Source: Acytostelium subglobosum LB1 (lineage: Eukaryota; Evosea; Eumycetozoa; Acytosteliales; Acytosteliaceae). Taken from it: a stretch of 64,000 nucleotides of DNA. Under the pieces are notes generated by a model. It was not told the DNA's origin, made no database searches, and saw only the letters and a program-made list of their open reading frames with translations. The DNA lies in NCBI RefSeq assembly GCF_000787575.1, contig NW_012236522.1:186001-250000 (forward strand), in the 5' to 3' direction. Position numbers and translations under genes: made by a program. Below, in pieces: positions 1 through 12,680 of this stretch; the stretch's first letter is position 1, and each line of letters begins with the position of its first letter.

Positions 1-890
1 GATACTTGTGTCTGTCTATCACTACTACTTACACTCAAACCCTGTGATGTGATAGTAAGTTATGATCCAATAATAGTCCGATAATTATCGACGATTGGAT
101 GGTATCAAGTTGGTAGGGAGGTAGCTAGTAAGTAGTAGGATAGGATAGGATATGGATGGGATGGATACTATTGAATAGAGAATTGATGTTGTTGATTGAT
201 TGTTGTAAGAAAAGATGATGTAATTAATCCAACATTCAAACAACAACAACATCATCATCATAACATCAACAACATCAACTTCGTCTTTAAAGTTGAAAGT
301 TCAAACACCGTGTCCAAATTACCAACAACTCATTCCTGTCAATCTGATAAGATCAGACCTATGACATGAGTGAGTAGACTGGTTGACTGGCTGACCGTCT
401 ATCTGGCTGGCTGGATGATGACGATGGTGGTGATGGTAGTTGACATCACTCCATTCATTTTGTAGACCATTCTAAATGAACACACATGTCAGTCAGCTAA
501 CCCATTACTCTATCTCTTATCTGTATGTGGTGCGTATGTGGTGCCAAGCCAAGATTCTGTTGTTATCGTTGTTGTTGTTATTGTCCAATCTAGTTGATTG
601 AGTGAAACTGTGATCTAGATCATGACATTGAATCAGTTTTATTCCTTCAATCAAATCAAAGGAAGCCATAGAGAGTGGAGTGAAGTGGAGTGGAGAGGAG
701 TGGAGTGATGGAGTGGATTTATAACATTGTATAGTATGTAGATTGATTTGGGAATTGTAGATTGATTGGAAGTGATCATATGATGTGATGTGCCTCCAAT
801 GGTCTTCATGTCGTGCATGAAATGAATGAACTTGTTTGTTGCCAACTCCAAACCAATGAACACACTATGTTGTTGTTGTTGATGAACTGC
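1..890. other. Gene-free left flank
   Basis: No open frame here shows recognisable protein features. The stretch holds simple-sequence DNA: purine-rich GGAGTGGAGT-type runs near 670-715, CAACAACATCATC runs near 238-280, and GATGATGGTGGTGATGG near 416-440. It lies 3' of the VAMP7 gene and may include the upstream region of a gene outside the window. Confidence 0.5.
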
Positions 891-1863
891 TTAATGCTTG
901 CGGCATTTGCTAAAGCTGAAGCCACCACATGCCGACAGAACAATGATGAATATGATGATCTGTGAATGATGTGAGTGATGCGATGAGATGAGGTTAGTAT
1001 CCAAGACAGTGAATCATCAGGTGTAGTATACATGACACATACAGCAACAACAGCGGCAATGATAAGCATGAGCTTCATGTTCTTCCACCACATTGCGCAC
1101 TTTAGTTGCTTGCTCTGCTTCTTGAACTTAAAGGACTGTGTGTTGAGGTTCTCTGTACGATCGACCAGTATCTCAATCTTCTCTCCACGCTTCAACAGTT
1201 GTGGTGCTACATTGTTCAACAGGTGTTAGTGTCCTGCGGGCTACGTATGTGCGTGGACAGTCACACTGCAGCCTCCTACTTACCAACATCAGTTACCAAT
1301 ATATTCTTTACTTCATCGACCTCTGCCATGGCCTTGCTAAATGCATCTGACTTGGGATTGTTTGAATAGTGATCCTATCATGAAGTGAAGTATGAGTATG
1401 TGTTCCATGTGTGTGATTGTCCATCAACAACAGGTCCTTACCATGAGGTTTGAAAGGGTTCTTGAGAACTCAGAGTTCATGCCGTACGCGATGGCAGTCT
1501 TTCCCTTGTCTCCATAGATTGATCTGAATCTGTTCTTGACATCGTCCAAGAAGAGGAATGGTATCCTTCGTCCAAACTCCTGATCAGCCATACACAAGTA
1601 CGTCAGAGAGTCCTGTACCAGGTAATGGAAGATATATCTACATTCATCAATCAAGGACAGCTGCATTAGAATCATTCATCATAGACTCACCAACCGACAA
1701 CAACAACAACAACATACTTCTCATATACATATGACATCTTTGTATCATTGGGAGGGATAAGATCGAGAATCCTTCTGGTGATCGTCTGGAAGTTGCCTGT
1801 TGTGTTTGTGAACTCGGCAAGTACTAAAGGGCCTCTGGCCACCAATGCGTAGATAATAGGCAT
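891..1863 (-). CDS. vamp7: VAMP7-type longin R-SNARE, five exons
   Basis: R-SNARE for endo-lysosomal and contractile-vacuole membrane fusion in this family. Five exons join cleanly: 1863-1718, 1637-1442, 1374-1284, 1206-1043 and 959-891, giving 221 residues, the usual VAMP7 length. The longin domain starts at MPIIYALVARGPLVLAEF and continues over the first intron into YIFHYLVQDSLTYLCMAD. The SNARE helix carries the central Arg layer in QLLKRGEKIEILVDRTENL, and a C-terminal anchor (KLMLIIAAVVAIIIFIIVL) follows. The last intron interrupts the membrane anchor; without splicing the frame runs into unrelated residues. Upstream ATGs were rejected because the longin domain normally begins at MPI. 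Splice sites are inferred from homology and frame. Confidence 0.93.
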
Positions 1864-2331
1864 GCCTTTATAATATATATTTATATATAGATAATATATG
1901 TATGTTATGTATATGAATCTATATACAAAGAGGATGATGGATTGTAATGTGTCTTTGTGTTTCGCGGACTCCAAGGATTGACAATGTTTGCAAAACAATC
2001 CCCCACTCCAATGAAGATTCTAAAGAGGTTTGTTTGATTTGTTGCGAGACCCAGGTGTGTGTTTCAAAGGTTCGAACTTCTTAATTTGGAATACTTCCAT
2101 TTCTGATTAAACATATAATATTATTAACTAGTTATTTTATACACCCTTACAATATAAATATAAATATAATATAATTACAAAAATAAAGATCTTAGATCTG
2201 ATTTTTTGATCATCTGATCAAGGAAACGATCAAGTGTTTGATCAAAAAAAAAGATAGAGCCAAGCCACATCATCATAGTTAATCCATTAATAGATACAGA
2301 TAATATATATAATTATACAATAATAATAATA
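1864..2331. promoter_or_regulatory. Divergent intergenic region, vamp7 / small RhoGEF
   Basis: AT-rich spacer between two divergently transcribed genes, so it should carry both promoters. It contains TATATAT-rich runs (1865-1910, 2140-2180), repeated GATCA-type words (ATCTGATCAAGG...GATCAAGTGTTTGATC, about 2210-2245) and a poly(A) run near 2246. No specific factor site can be named. Confidence 0.5.
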
Positions 2332-3053
2332 ATGGGATTATTTAGAAATGCACAGAATGAGGAAGAAGAAGGAGGAGAATATAGTAGTTTGAATCAGGAT
2401 GAAGCATCGGATTTAAGGACAGATATAATCAATGAGTTGTTGGAATCTGAACGAGTTTATATTAGCAAGTTACGTATACTCATTGATTCATTCTATAGAC
2501 CATTAAGAGAGAGTGGTCTATTGCCTCAAGATAGAATAATACGATTGTTCTCATATATTGAAGTGATATATGCTACCAACAATACATTCCTAAGTGACCT
2601 AACTGTACGTCTACAAGAGAGTGAATCATCACAAGTCATGGGACTGGCCGAGGTCATGCACACAATGGCCAACTACTTCCGTTGTTACATACCCTACGTT
2701 GACAATCACAAACATGCCGTCGCTGCATTACAAAAGTATGTTTGAATGATTGATTGATTGATTGGACAATTGAGCGGATAATACTGACCAATCAATCCAA
2801 AAAAAGAATATACCAGGAACAGCCAAAGGTTAGGAAGGAGATTGAAAGGTTGTCGGCATGTCCAGAGGTGCAGGGAATCAACTTGGAAGGCTATATGGTG
2901 TTGCCAGTTGCACGAATCAATAGATATCATTTGTTGATGACTGATCTGTTGAGAGCCCAACTCAATCCACGTGAGCACGAGATGGTTACCAAGTCAATCG
3001 GCATGCTGGATACACTATGTACTCGATTTAACTTTGACAGTTTCTGTTTGTAA
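2332..3053 (+). CDS. Small DH-domain RhoGEF
   Basis: Predicted guanine-nucleotide exchange factor for a Rho/Rac GTPase. Exons 2332-2735 and 2834-3053 (intron GTATGT..TTAG) give 207 residues. Nearly all of it is a Dbl-homology domain: ELLESERVYISKLRILIDSF is the first conserved helix, and GYMVLPVARINRYHLLMTDLL is the conserved CR3 helix (usually L-PVQR-PRY-LLL). There is no PH domain, unlike most Dbl proteins, so it resembles the DH-only GEFs found in dictyostelids. The acidic N terminus (EEEEGGEYSS) is probably disordered. The acceptor was chosen to keep frame; a nearby alternative acceptor breaks it. Confidence 0.8.
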
Positions 3054-3080
3054 ATTAACTTAACAATATATCAACTATTA

Positions 3081-4260
3081 TTAGTTGATATGCTCCTTTG
3101 TGTTATTTATGCATGTGATTACATAAAGTGATATCTGTATCACAATCTGACTATACTGTAACAGTTTGGAAACGGTTGAAATATGTCCAAAGTATGTCAA
3201 TGGCAAGTAGGTCAGAGCAATGATGATCACCATCTGTACCAATTGGTATATGCTCTCCTTGTAGTCCTAAGGGTAGGGTAAGGGTTAGGGTTAGGGTTAG
3301 GGTCAGGGTTAGGGTAATGGTCATGACCAAACGATCCATCGTTTAACATACTGATTCATCCAAGTCACCAAATGCAGTGCTCTGTGAGAATGATGAGGAA
3401 CGTCCATAGATCATTGGAAGGGACACTAGTATGATGGTAGATGAACAAATGGACATGATCTTTAGAATGTATTGATAGCCTGATGATGTGGCAACACTTC
3501 CAAATAGATTGGAGAAGCATTGAAGTGCCACAAACAATGTGATCAGTGCAATGTCCAGCAACATAGAGTCCTCGACCACGACCATGAATGGTATTAATAT
3601 GACCAGTAATGTTATTGTCGATGACAAGAAGCCAACATTGACAAAGGTGAGTGTTGATTCATTGGTGAACAGTTGATAGAATATAAAGATGCCAACCAAG
3701 TATGATACCAGTGATGCAATCACAGAGAGTACCTAAGTCGATCGATGTGTCAGTCTAGTGTAACATTGATTGATTGATTGATGTATAACTTACCTTGATT
3801 GGTAGATCATACGAAGGGTCCATGGTCTTGTTCATCAGAGCTCGGTTGACAAACACAATGAAGTTGATTGATTGAATGGCCTCGACGATGATCAATGCTG
3901 GTCCAGTCCAATCCAACAATACAAGATAGCTGTCGATCAAGTATCTAGGCAACAAGTAATAGCATGATAGTAATGCAATGAGTAGAGGTAGTTCAACGAC
4001 GAACCAGAATGTATCCTAGATTCCATCATTCATTCATATGAAGTATTAGTATTAGTTAGTTAACTTGAAGTGATGGGATAATCATTAGTACATACCCAAA
4101 GTGTAGGGAATAGTGCAGTTGCACCCAACAATAGTATACGATGTGTAACAAGTAGTATTGAGAGTCTGGCTGCTATATAATAATCAAATACTGATGCTAC
4201 TAGTAGTGCAACAATAGGCACAACAAACACCAATGTCTTATGTATTAAGTATAATATCAT
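3081..4260 (-). CDS. Polytopic membrane protein, unknown function
   Basis: Four exons (4260-4096, 4015-3794, 3732-3352, 3266-3081) give 317 residues in one frame. I count about eight hydrophobic segments, for example VFVVPIVALLVASVFDYYIA, ALIIVEAIQSINFIVFV, IASLVSYLVGIFIFYQLF, ITLLVILIPFMVVVE and QMVIIIALTYLPLTYFG. There is no cleavable-looking signal peptide, and no catalytic or transporter motif I can name. A relation to ICE2-like or other ER membrane proteins is conceivable but not supported. Each intron starts GTATG or GTAAG; the last one is largely telomere-like repeat (separate entry). Short loops suggest a compact integral protein of an internal membrane. Confidence 0.75.
3267..3318. 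repeat. Interstitial telomere-like (TTAGGG)n tract inside an intron
   Basis: About 52 bases made of GGGTTA units with a few variants (GGGTAA, GGGTCA, GGGTA). On the coding strand of the surrounding membrane-protein gene it reads (CCCTAA)n and occupies most of an 85-base intron (3351-3267). The intron's acceptor CTTAG is itself part of the repeat. Confidence 0.9.
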
Positions 4261-4265
4261 TGTTG

Positions 4266-4310
4266 ATAGATATATATATATATATATTTATATATATATG
4301 TATTTAAGTA
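4266..4310. repeat. AT dinucleotide microsatellite
   Basis: A TATATATATATATATATTTATATATATATG run lies directly upstream of the membrane-protein start codon at 4260. Given its position it is likely part of that promoter. Confidence 0.7.
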
Positions 4311-4474
4311 AGTAATAATGAAAGACCCGTTGTCTTTGTGATCTTCATCTTCAACTTGGGGGATATGTCATTTTCATTGAAGTTTTTATTGAGTTGATCG
4401 ATTATTTGATGGTTAAGATATCTTGTGTCCGGGACATGTAGTGATGGTTATTGATTGAGTGAATGGAGGATGGA

Positions 4475-6006
4475 TTAATCATCATCAGTATCAATATTAT
4501 TTCTTGTTTTACAATCATTACAAATGCTTGATGTTATTTGACGTATTTCAGACTGAAGACTTGAATTCTGTTGCTTCAAAGCTCTGATCTCATGTTCAAG
4601 TTGTTGAACAGGACTTTGATGTGTATAAAATTCTATAAATTGTAGAGTGTCCACTCGAGATTCTTCAATGCTACCCACTTCATAATATCTATAGAATACA
4701 ATTGCGCTGTTCCTTGATATTCGACGGAGATGTACACTCCATGGTCGATAATTACCATCATGCCTATCTTGTTTGATGTGATGGGTATCCACATTTGGAA
4801 ATGCTAGAACTATTGTGTTGAGATTGGATGAATGGAATGGAACATTCTTATCTTTCGATGGGTATAGCAATGACCAATGAACGGTCAATGATCCAAAGTG
4901 CTGCTCCACACATTGTAGTGATTCACTTCCTACAATCTCATAGACATCTCTTATAATCAATGATTGGATAATACTACATCTCACCTTTTTGAATTGTTTG
5001 AATGAGAATAGTGTGAGACTTTGGAGAGTTGATCCAAATACAATTGAACTACAAAATTGACTACCAACTGTCAATGAATGTAATGATGCTGGCAACTCAT
5101 CTTGTGTCAATGGACCGGTGAAGTAGTCTCCAAACACAAGATTGGTGATTGACGATGGCAGCAGACCTTTTGAGATCCCTTGACTGAGGTTGACAATCCT
5201 AAATATCTTCAATGATGATGGGATTGTTCCAGTTCTCAGTTCATCATTAGGGACGCCTATAATTGATAACTCCACAAGTGAGCAAGGTAGTTCACAACCA
5301 GTATACTGTCCCAAGACCAGTTTGGTCAATGAACTGGGTAGTGTACCACTTGGTAAGGGATAATTGTAAAGGAGGAGCGATGATGGCAACACATTAGCAC
5401 TCAACAATGGTTGGGAGCTTGACCGGGCTCTGCATGACAGTGAGGTCAAAGATGGAGGTAGTACACCCACTCTGAATGGTTGTTGATAATTCTCGCCAAG
5501 TGAGAGGTTCTTGAGTGAGTGTGGCAGCACTCCAGGCATGAACTCTCGATGATACAATGAATGTACTGCGAATGAAAGTGTGACCAGTGACTCGGCAGCA
5601 ATCACTTGATTGAAAAAATTGCCAAACTCTAGATGTGTGATCGATGGAGGTAGTGACGAACTGATTAAAAGCATTGTCAAACTTTAAAAAGGTGAGTGAT
5701 TCAGGTAGCTCTCCTGGCGTGATGCCACGATTGAATGTGCTATCAATTACAAGATGTGTTATAGTTCGTGATATCATTTCAAGTTCTTCTTCTTCTTGCA
5801 TCACGTATATATTGTTTGAGTTGTCATTGTATGATAATGAATCATCATCATCAGTCTCGCAATATATCCTTATATCTCTCCTTTTACGCATCTCTAGAAA
5901 CATTGAGCGAGATTCCAAGACAGACCATGTCAATAGCATCATCAACATTATCATTGTCTAAATGATTAAATATATTTCTGATCACTATTGGTGAGAGTGT
6001 ATCCAT
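4475..6006 (-). pseudogene. FNIP-repeat protein gene with two +1 register breaks
   Basis: FNIP (IP22) repeats are about 22-residue leucine-rich units abundant in dictyostelids; their function is mostly unknown, and many pair with an F-box-like N terminus. The start MDTLSPIVIRNIFNHLD (6006) resembles such an N terminus. The frame then moves by +1 near 5911-5920, into a segment ending LPESLTFLKFDNAFNQ, and by +1 again near 5656-5664, into SLPPSITHLEFGNFFNQ. From there roughly ten units (LPxSLxxLxxG) continue to about 5000. The tail ends in a predicted coiled coil (VQQLEHEIRALKQQNSSLQS) and stops with TAA. No GT..AG intron explains either jump. It could be a decaying copy, a sequence with two inserted bases, or a recoded gene. 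Confidence 0.75.
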
Positions 6007-6190
6007 ATCTACTTATATATATATATTATTATTTGTATGATTGATATATCAAATGAGTGAAACAATGAATGATCAATAAGTGTTTTTTGGAATTAATTCT
6101 TTCTTTAAAGTCCCCAAGGGTATGTCCGCGAATGGTATATCCGCGAGGGAATGTACATTGTGAAGACAGACCAAACGGTTAGAGGATACT

Positions 6191-8653
6191 TTAATGCTTG
6201 AGAAGTCGTAGTAATCTTAGGGACGCGGCACTTAGACTACCAATCTGTACCCTACACATGCTCGCAGTCGATGTGCTAAAGTTACGCGGCTTGTTGTTGG
6301 ACTCGGCATCCAATGGTTGCTGCTGCTGCTGATATGTCTTTGGTTTGAATCCAAGTGATACTCTCTTCTTGGGTATCTCATATATGACACCTCGCTTTGG
6401 CTCTTGGGATTGTGAAGATTTGATTGATTTGGCATGTGGCACAAGGTAGGGCAACAGTGGCAGTTGGTATGGCGACACTTGTAGCATATCAAATGCTACA
6501 CCAAAGTTGCCCCTAACATCTGGTAACTCAAGATCTCTCTTGCTGAAATGTGTCAAAATAGTGAATTTGGCTTGCATCTTCTTTGCCACCTGAATTGCCT
6601 CACTAGCCGTGGAATGTTTCCTCTTCTTTGCCTCAAGTTCCAAGTCATCACTAAACGTGGCTTCATGAACCAACAAATCAGAGTTAATTCCAGCGTCTAT
6701 TAAACTTTGGCAAGGTCTGGTATCGCCAGAGTACCTATGTTTGATTGATTGAATGAGTGATTGATTAATAGAGTGAGTGGGTGGAATTATTCCATGATGG
6801 TGCGAAGGTGGATACATACGTGAACTTGAAGCCATTGAGCAGTTCAAGGACGATGCCACAGGCGTCTGTACAATGATCTACGGGTACACTCTCGAATGAG
6901 GCCATGTCCAGCATCTTCATGGCACCTTGAGCAAGCTTGCTCTCGTGTATCTTCTCAAACTCGACCGGTTCGACCATCATTGTTCGTCTAATATTCTTCA
7001 TCTTTTGTAGAAATTGTACATATGTCTTTGGTCCAATGACTACGAGTGGCGTACTTCCAACACCTCCACTTCGTTGTTTCAATATCTGTGCACGTCGCTC
7101 AAGTAGACCAAGGAGACCAAGATGATGATCAGAGTGTATATGTGATATCCAGACTATTTGTAACTTTGCCAGGATGTCATCTATTTTATCGCGGCCATAA
7201 AACCTTGTCATTTGGCCCAATGTACCACCTCCACAGTCCATCAATATACTATGGCCACTCTTCATTAACAAATGGTATCCAGCAACACTGCGATAAATCG
7301 ATGCACTCGAGCTTCCAGTGCCGGTCATCAACAACTTTGGGTATTCCTGTTTGATCTTTGATGCCTCCAATACTGATTGATCGATGTGTCAGTCATACTT
7401 ATTCGTTCAATCAATCAATTAATCACATGTACATACGCTCGATTGCTTTGGTCACACTGCCAATATCGCGGGATGCTTTGACATTGACATCGATGCCCTT
7501 CTTCTCTTCTGGAAGTGTGTGGTATTCAATCTTGCCAGCGTCTTGTGCTGGAGCCAATGCCACACGTGTAAGTTGTTTGGCAGGGATGATGTTGCCATTT
7601 CCATTGTTTGTGATTGGCTTGGGAGTATGTGCAATGACAGCACTGGAGCCTGTTGAGGGAAACAATGCAGGTAGAGTCTTTGCCAACTTATTTAGATATC
7701 CATCAAAGATTGGTGAGTTTGAGAAATATTCACAACTCTCCCAATTCTTGATGATGTGTTTGGTGTTTGGTCCAAAGCTCGCAATGAATCGTTGATACTC
7801 TGGCGAGTTCATTACATCATGTGGCACAACATGGAATATTGTACACATCTCCAACTTCATCTCATCTCCCTTATGATCCACATTGAATCGTTGGAATGTC
7901 GGTGATTTCAAAAGTGAGCCAATGTAGTCCACGCTCGGACATCTGATGAAGGCGAAGTTCTGTGTGTAGGAAGGTAGGGGAGGGGTCAGCATTGGATCAT
8001 TCAATCAATCATTGTTGTGATCATACAGTTGGAGGTGATGGTGCAATCATCACTTGGCTGGGATCAATGATGGTGCCATTTGATAGGGTGACTGGCTTGC
8101 CTTGAATGAGTTGTCTGTGTAGGACACCATCAGGTACACCAAGTTGACGCGCCTTCTCTGCTTGAAACTGTCTAACAAACTCTTTTGTACTGCCAATGTA
8201 ACAAATGTATGGTTCACTACTTGATGAGGGTGAAGACGATGACGACACCAAAGGCACAGCGATCAGATTGAGATCACCTTGCTCGATACCATTGGTCTCG
8301 CAATCAGTGGGCAGTTCGTGAACGACTATCTCTGTTTTTGATGGATTGACAAAAGTCTTGTATAGTTCAAAGTATCGCATGATGCCCACGGGAGCAAAGA
8401 TATGTACTATGTTCAAAGTCTTGTTGTCTTCAAATCGTTGAATCACTGGTATTACACCACCGATACTGTCATTGTCCAGTGATGATAGAAAGATCGATGT
8501 AAAGTGTGGCGGTGAGATGGGGAAGCGCTGCGATTGGTATCTTGGCAATCCCTCGCCACACTCAAACAGATAACGACATTGATCAAAGTGTACATATAGT
8601 GATGGTGATGTGTTTATGAAGTCTCCAGATAACTCTGCATATGCTTTGGCCAT
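6191..8653 (-). CDS. elac2: Long-form tRNase Z (ELAC2 type)
   Basis: Endonuclease that removes 3' trailers from pre-tRNAs in nucleus and/or mitochondria. Four exons join cleanly. The N-terminal half is the degenerate, non-catalytic beta-lactamase half (LYVHFDQCRYLFECGEGLPR). The C-terminal half is catalytic, with motif I (LMDCGGGT), motif II HxHxDH (ISHIHSDHHLGLLGLL), VPVDHC, YSGDTRPC and LVHEATF. The last intron splits YSG: GTTCAC|G..|G TAC TCT GGC. The start ATG at 8653 begins MAKAYAELSGDF with no obvious mitochondrial presequence. The last 70 or so residues are Gln/Ser-rich and dispensable-looking. The family and role are well established; the splice model is inferred. Confidence 0.93.
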
Positions 8654-9326
8654 TATATATATATGTATATATAAGTATATATTACTAAATGATTGATGAT
8701 GTTTTATTTGATTGTTTCGTTCGTCTTTTTGTCATCATGACAACTTTATCTGCGAAAGAATAATGATCAGAACTTCAAGTTTCTGTTTTCAACTAATCGC
8801 AAGATTTATTAGCATAAAGGGGGGTGGGAAAAATGATCACATTCGTCTGAATGGTAAGTGTGGGTCCTGATCAGTGGACCATCAATCCACATACACCCCA
8901 CTCAACACAACTCAATATCTGACCCCCACTGATTTCAGATCGAGAGTATCCCCATACACTATTATATAATCATACTTACTCCTTTGATTGTCTCACATAA
9001 TGTCTCCATTCATCAATCAATCAATCAAACAAACAAATACACACATAGATACACTATCAATCACGTCATACACATACTTGCAATCACAAGTTGAACTACA
9101 CCCACACACACGCACTACATCTTTGCAAGACGACAACAACACACTACTACTCTTTATTCCCCATTGCCCATCTCTGACATCAGATAGAGATAGAGATAGA
9201 GAGAGTTAGTGAGATAGATAGTCATAGTCATTTGATTGAATATCCAATCAATCATTCCATCATTCAACTCAACTTAACTCAAGTTGAACCAGGAACATAG
9301 GAACTACAACAACAACAACATCAAGA
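8654..9326. promoter_or_regulatory. Divergent promoter region, tRNase Z / formin
   Basis: Spacer between divergent genes. It contains a TATATAT stretch just upstream of tRNase Z (about 8655-8685), a GGGGGGTGGG-like G run near 8818-8828, CACACA-rich DNA (9090-9115) and GATAGAGATAGAGA repeats (9184-9205). No coding signal was seen. Confidence 0.55.
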
Positions 9327-12300
9327 ATGCAGTTGACAATCACTCAACAGATCGATACGATCAATAATGGAACGTTGGGTGGTAATAACTCGGAAGCACC
9401 TTATGCCAATCAGACAATTAGTAGACATAGTGGAGCCTCGTCTGCGGTTGGCGACATAAAGACGTACAACATGGACCCAAACTCGAGCTACACAACAGTG
9501 TTCCAATCAATCTGTCAACTGTTTGGAATCAACTCACAGAATGCTGCCAATTACACACTGCAACTAGAGTCGTCCAAACGTTATCTTAACTGGCCACATG
9601 AAGCCGACGAGTCAAAGACACGCCACATTGTAAAGTACTTGGTGGAGGTGGGCGAGGCCAGTCTGCTACTCAAGCTCAAGCCCACATACCGCTCACAGCA
9701 ATGGGTACAGGCGCTAAACGCCGCCGACAACAAGGCAAAGGATGTTATATTCCATCTCAAGTACAAGTTGGCCGAGCCAGAGTTTGCCGAGTCGTTCATC
9801 GAGCAGGGCGGTATGGACAGCATCCTGCGCGTCGTCACACAGACCAAGGGCAACACCCAGACATACGCACTTGGCACCCTACGCGCCTGTCTGGAGTACG
9901 TCAGCGGCATGGACGTCATCACCAAAACACCCGCACTCATCAAGCAGTTGTACGCCCTGGTTGACTCGCCAGTCGTCGGAGTATGTCGTGGCGCACTCGA
10001 GCTACTCTTTGTCCTTTGCAACTTCCGCAAGGAGGAGGGATTCAACTCGGTTCATTTGGCCGCCAAGGCCAGCGCACAGAACAGCAACTCCAAGCCATAC
10101 GCCAACATCGTACGCCTGCTTGATAGCGGTGATCTCGAGACCAAGATCAATGCGTTCACCTTATTGAACGTAATCCTGGACACATGTCCTGAGGAGGAGA
10201 AGGTCGAGCGTCTGGTCCAGGAATGGAGTGGATTGGGCCTGCATGAGAAACTGAAGAACCTGACAGAGATACAGCACAAGGAGTTCCAGATCCAGCTGGA
10301 GCTGTATGAGGACATCTCTGGCGCCAAGCTACGCTCCAAGGCGTCGCGACTAGAAGAGATCAGCAAGCGACTGCGTGCCAAGCTCACCGACTATGAGACC
10401 CAACAGCCAATGATCTCCGTCCTCAAGGAGGAGCTTCGTCTCAACCAACAGCTCTTCAAAGAAGCATCCAGTGACAGAGTATTCTTCAACTGTATGTGAT
10501 TGATGACCAATCAATAATTCAATCATTGATCACTAACATTCATTCCATCAATCACTCACACAGCACATCCTGTCCAGAGGTTCCTGGGTCCAATGAACCA
10601 GTCATACCCTGTAGACTTGTCATTCTTGCGAACGACAGTGATTGAGAGAGAGAAGATAGCCGAGGTGGAGAAGAAGATTAATGCATTGAGCGAACAGTTG
10701 AGACTGGAATCAAAGCAAGGCGAAGAGTATAAGAATCAGGTGATTGCAAACAAGTCATCATATGAATCCACAGTGACTGAACTGAAGGAGGAAAATCAGA
10801 GATTGAACAGTCTGGAGATTAGGATGCGTTTGGAGTTGGAGCAGCTCAGGGCTGCCCGCGCGGCTGCCGCAGCTGCACCTCCACCATCTGTCGCCGCCTC
10901 GGACGAAGAGTTGGCGGCTGCACTCAAGGAGGCTCAATTGGAGATAGAGCGACTGAGACTGAGAATCGACGAGGCTCAGCTACCAAGCCACGCAGATGTA
11001 GGCGAGCAACCATCAGGCTTACACACACAGCCAGACAAGATATCACTGGGCGGCAGCACGACAACTCCTCCAATATCACCAAACATTGACTCGACTAATG
11101 GAGATAGCGAGATACCAGATGGCGCAAGCATTGAGGGTGGCGGACCTCCTCCACCACCTCCTCCAATGGGTGGACCACCTCCTCCACCTCCACCTCCCCC
11201 ACCTCCCCCTCCTGGTGGCAAGAAGGGTGCAGCAGCCCCATCGGCCATCCAGCCCACCAAGCCAACGATCAACCCATCGACCAAGATGAAGCCACTCTAC
11301 TGGAAGCGTCTGGTGCTGCCACCATCAGGTCGCTCTGAATCGCTATGGGATCAGATCCTCGAGCCAACGTTCAACACCAAAGACTTTGAGGATATGTTCT
11401 GTCAGAAGAAGAGAGAGGTGAGCCAGAAGCCCGCTGCAGGCATGGATGATGGATATGGCTCTGGCGCACCTGTTGCCCCTGAGAAGGTTAAGTTGGTCTC
11501 GGTCATTGATATCAAGAAGTCCAACTCGATTGCATTCATGCTGGCCAAGCTGCCGCCAAGCGACCAGCTCAAGCGCAACATTGCAGACTTTGACAGCTCG
11601 CGACTCAACAAGGAGCTGATCAAATCATTGATCAACAACGTGCCCACTGAGGAGGACCTCCAGACGATAAAGTCCAGTGAGGTGCCACTGGCCAAGTTGG
11701 ATAGACCCGAGCGATGGATCATGGAGATGAGCGATGTGCCCGTCCTGAAAGAGCGTCTGAAGTGCTGGCTGTTCAAGCTGGAGTGCGCAGACATGGTGGC
11801 CAACGTCAAGACATCTTTGGAGAGTTTGGCGGCAGCCATCTCGCGTACAAAGACCAATGAGAACCTGAAGAAGGTGCTGGGCATCGTGTTGGCACTGGGC
11901 AACTATATGAACGGTGGATCCAACAGAGGACAAGCTGACGGCTTCAACATTGAGATCCTCGACACTCTGGTGTCAACAAAGGACGTCGACAACAAGGCAA
12001 CACTTCTCGAGTACATTTGTAAACTGGCTATTGACAAGTATCCCAAGTCTGTGGCACTGGCCGAGGAGATGGACGCACTTCGAAGCGTGCAGTTCACCAT
12101 TCAGGACATCCAGGCCGATGTGGGCGATCTCGACGGCAGCTACAACCTGGCCAAGACACACAGCAGCAAGTGCGCAGAGTCCCTGAGCTCAGGCGACGCG
12201 GACAAGTTCCAGTCACAGATGCAATCATTCATGGACAAGACTGCGAGCGAGATAAGCGCGGCCAAGGACCAGGTGAAGACGGTGGTCGAGTCGTTCCACC

Positions 12301-12599
12301 AACTGCTCGAGTTCTATGGATACCCCAAGACGGCCATCCAGACCGTGTCATGCCAGCAGTTCTTTGGCTCCATTTTCTCATTCGCCACACAGTTCTCCAA
12401 GACATTCCAGAAGATTGAGAGAGAGATCAAGCAGAATGGTGGTGGCGCTGCCAACTTGAACGCAGGTGAGGGCAAGAAGATTGCGGGTGGTGCCGATCCA
12501 CTTGCAGCCTTGGCCAATGCCATCAAGATGGGACAGCAAACAGGTCTCAAAAAGAGGCCTAATCAATCATCAATGTCTGTAAATGTATCATCCAGCTAA
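9327..12599 (+). CDS. Diaphanous-related formin (GBD/FH3-FH1-FH2)
   Basis: Actin nucleator and elongator controlled by Rho GTPases. Exons 9327-10491 and 10564-12599 give 1066 residues, the size of the D. discoideum forG/forH class; orthology was not tested. Residues about 45-330 are the GBD/FH3 armadillo region (SSYTTVFQSICQLFG; GGMDSILRVV; TYALGTLRACLEYVSG). A coiled coil follows (IAEVEKKINALSEQL). FH1 is a short polyproline block near residues 580-606. FH2 runs from about 630 (MKPLYWKRLVLP, the conserved lasso) through GNYMNGGSNRGQADGF, the family's signature. The tail is basic (KKRPNQ) and could act as a DAD, but no clear MDxLLxxL motif is visible. Confidence 0.95.
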
Positions 12600-12680
12600 C
12601 TTTATTAATAATAATATAATATAATATAATATAGTAATGATTATTTGTGGCACACAAGTTAGTTTATGTTGGGTCGACTA

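Noticed and set aside
2060-2095. GGTTCGAACT, a tRNA B-box-like word
   Set aside because: The bases on either side do not form a T stem, and there is no acceptor or anticodon arm.
3151-3339. A minus-strand frame encoding a LTLTLTLTLTL peptide
   Set aside because: It is a translation of the telomere-like repeat inside an intron. Only its last third overlaps a real exon, which is read in a different frame.
6121-6155. Repeated TCCGCGA words near the tRNase Z 3' end
   Set aside because: Two short copies only (ATGTCCGCGA, ATATCCGCGA); chance duplication is enough to explain them.
11402-12550. Antisense frames opposite the formin FH2 domain
   Set aside because: They are shadows produced by G/C-ending codon use. 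The plus-strand formin explains the region completely.
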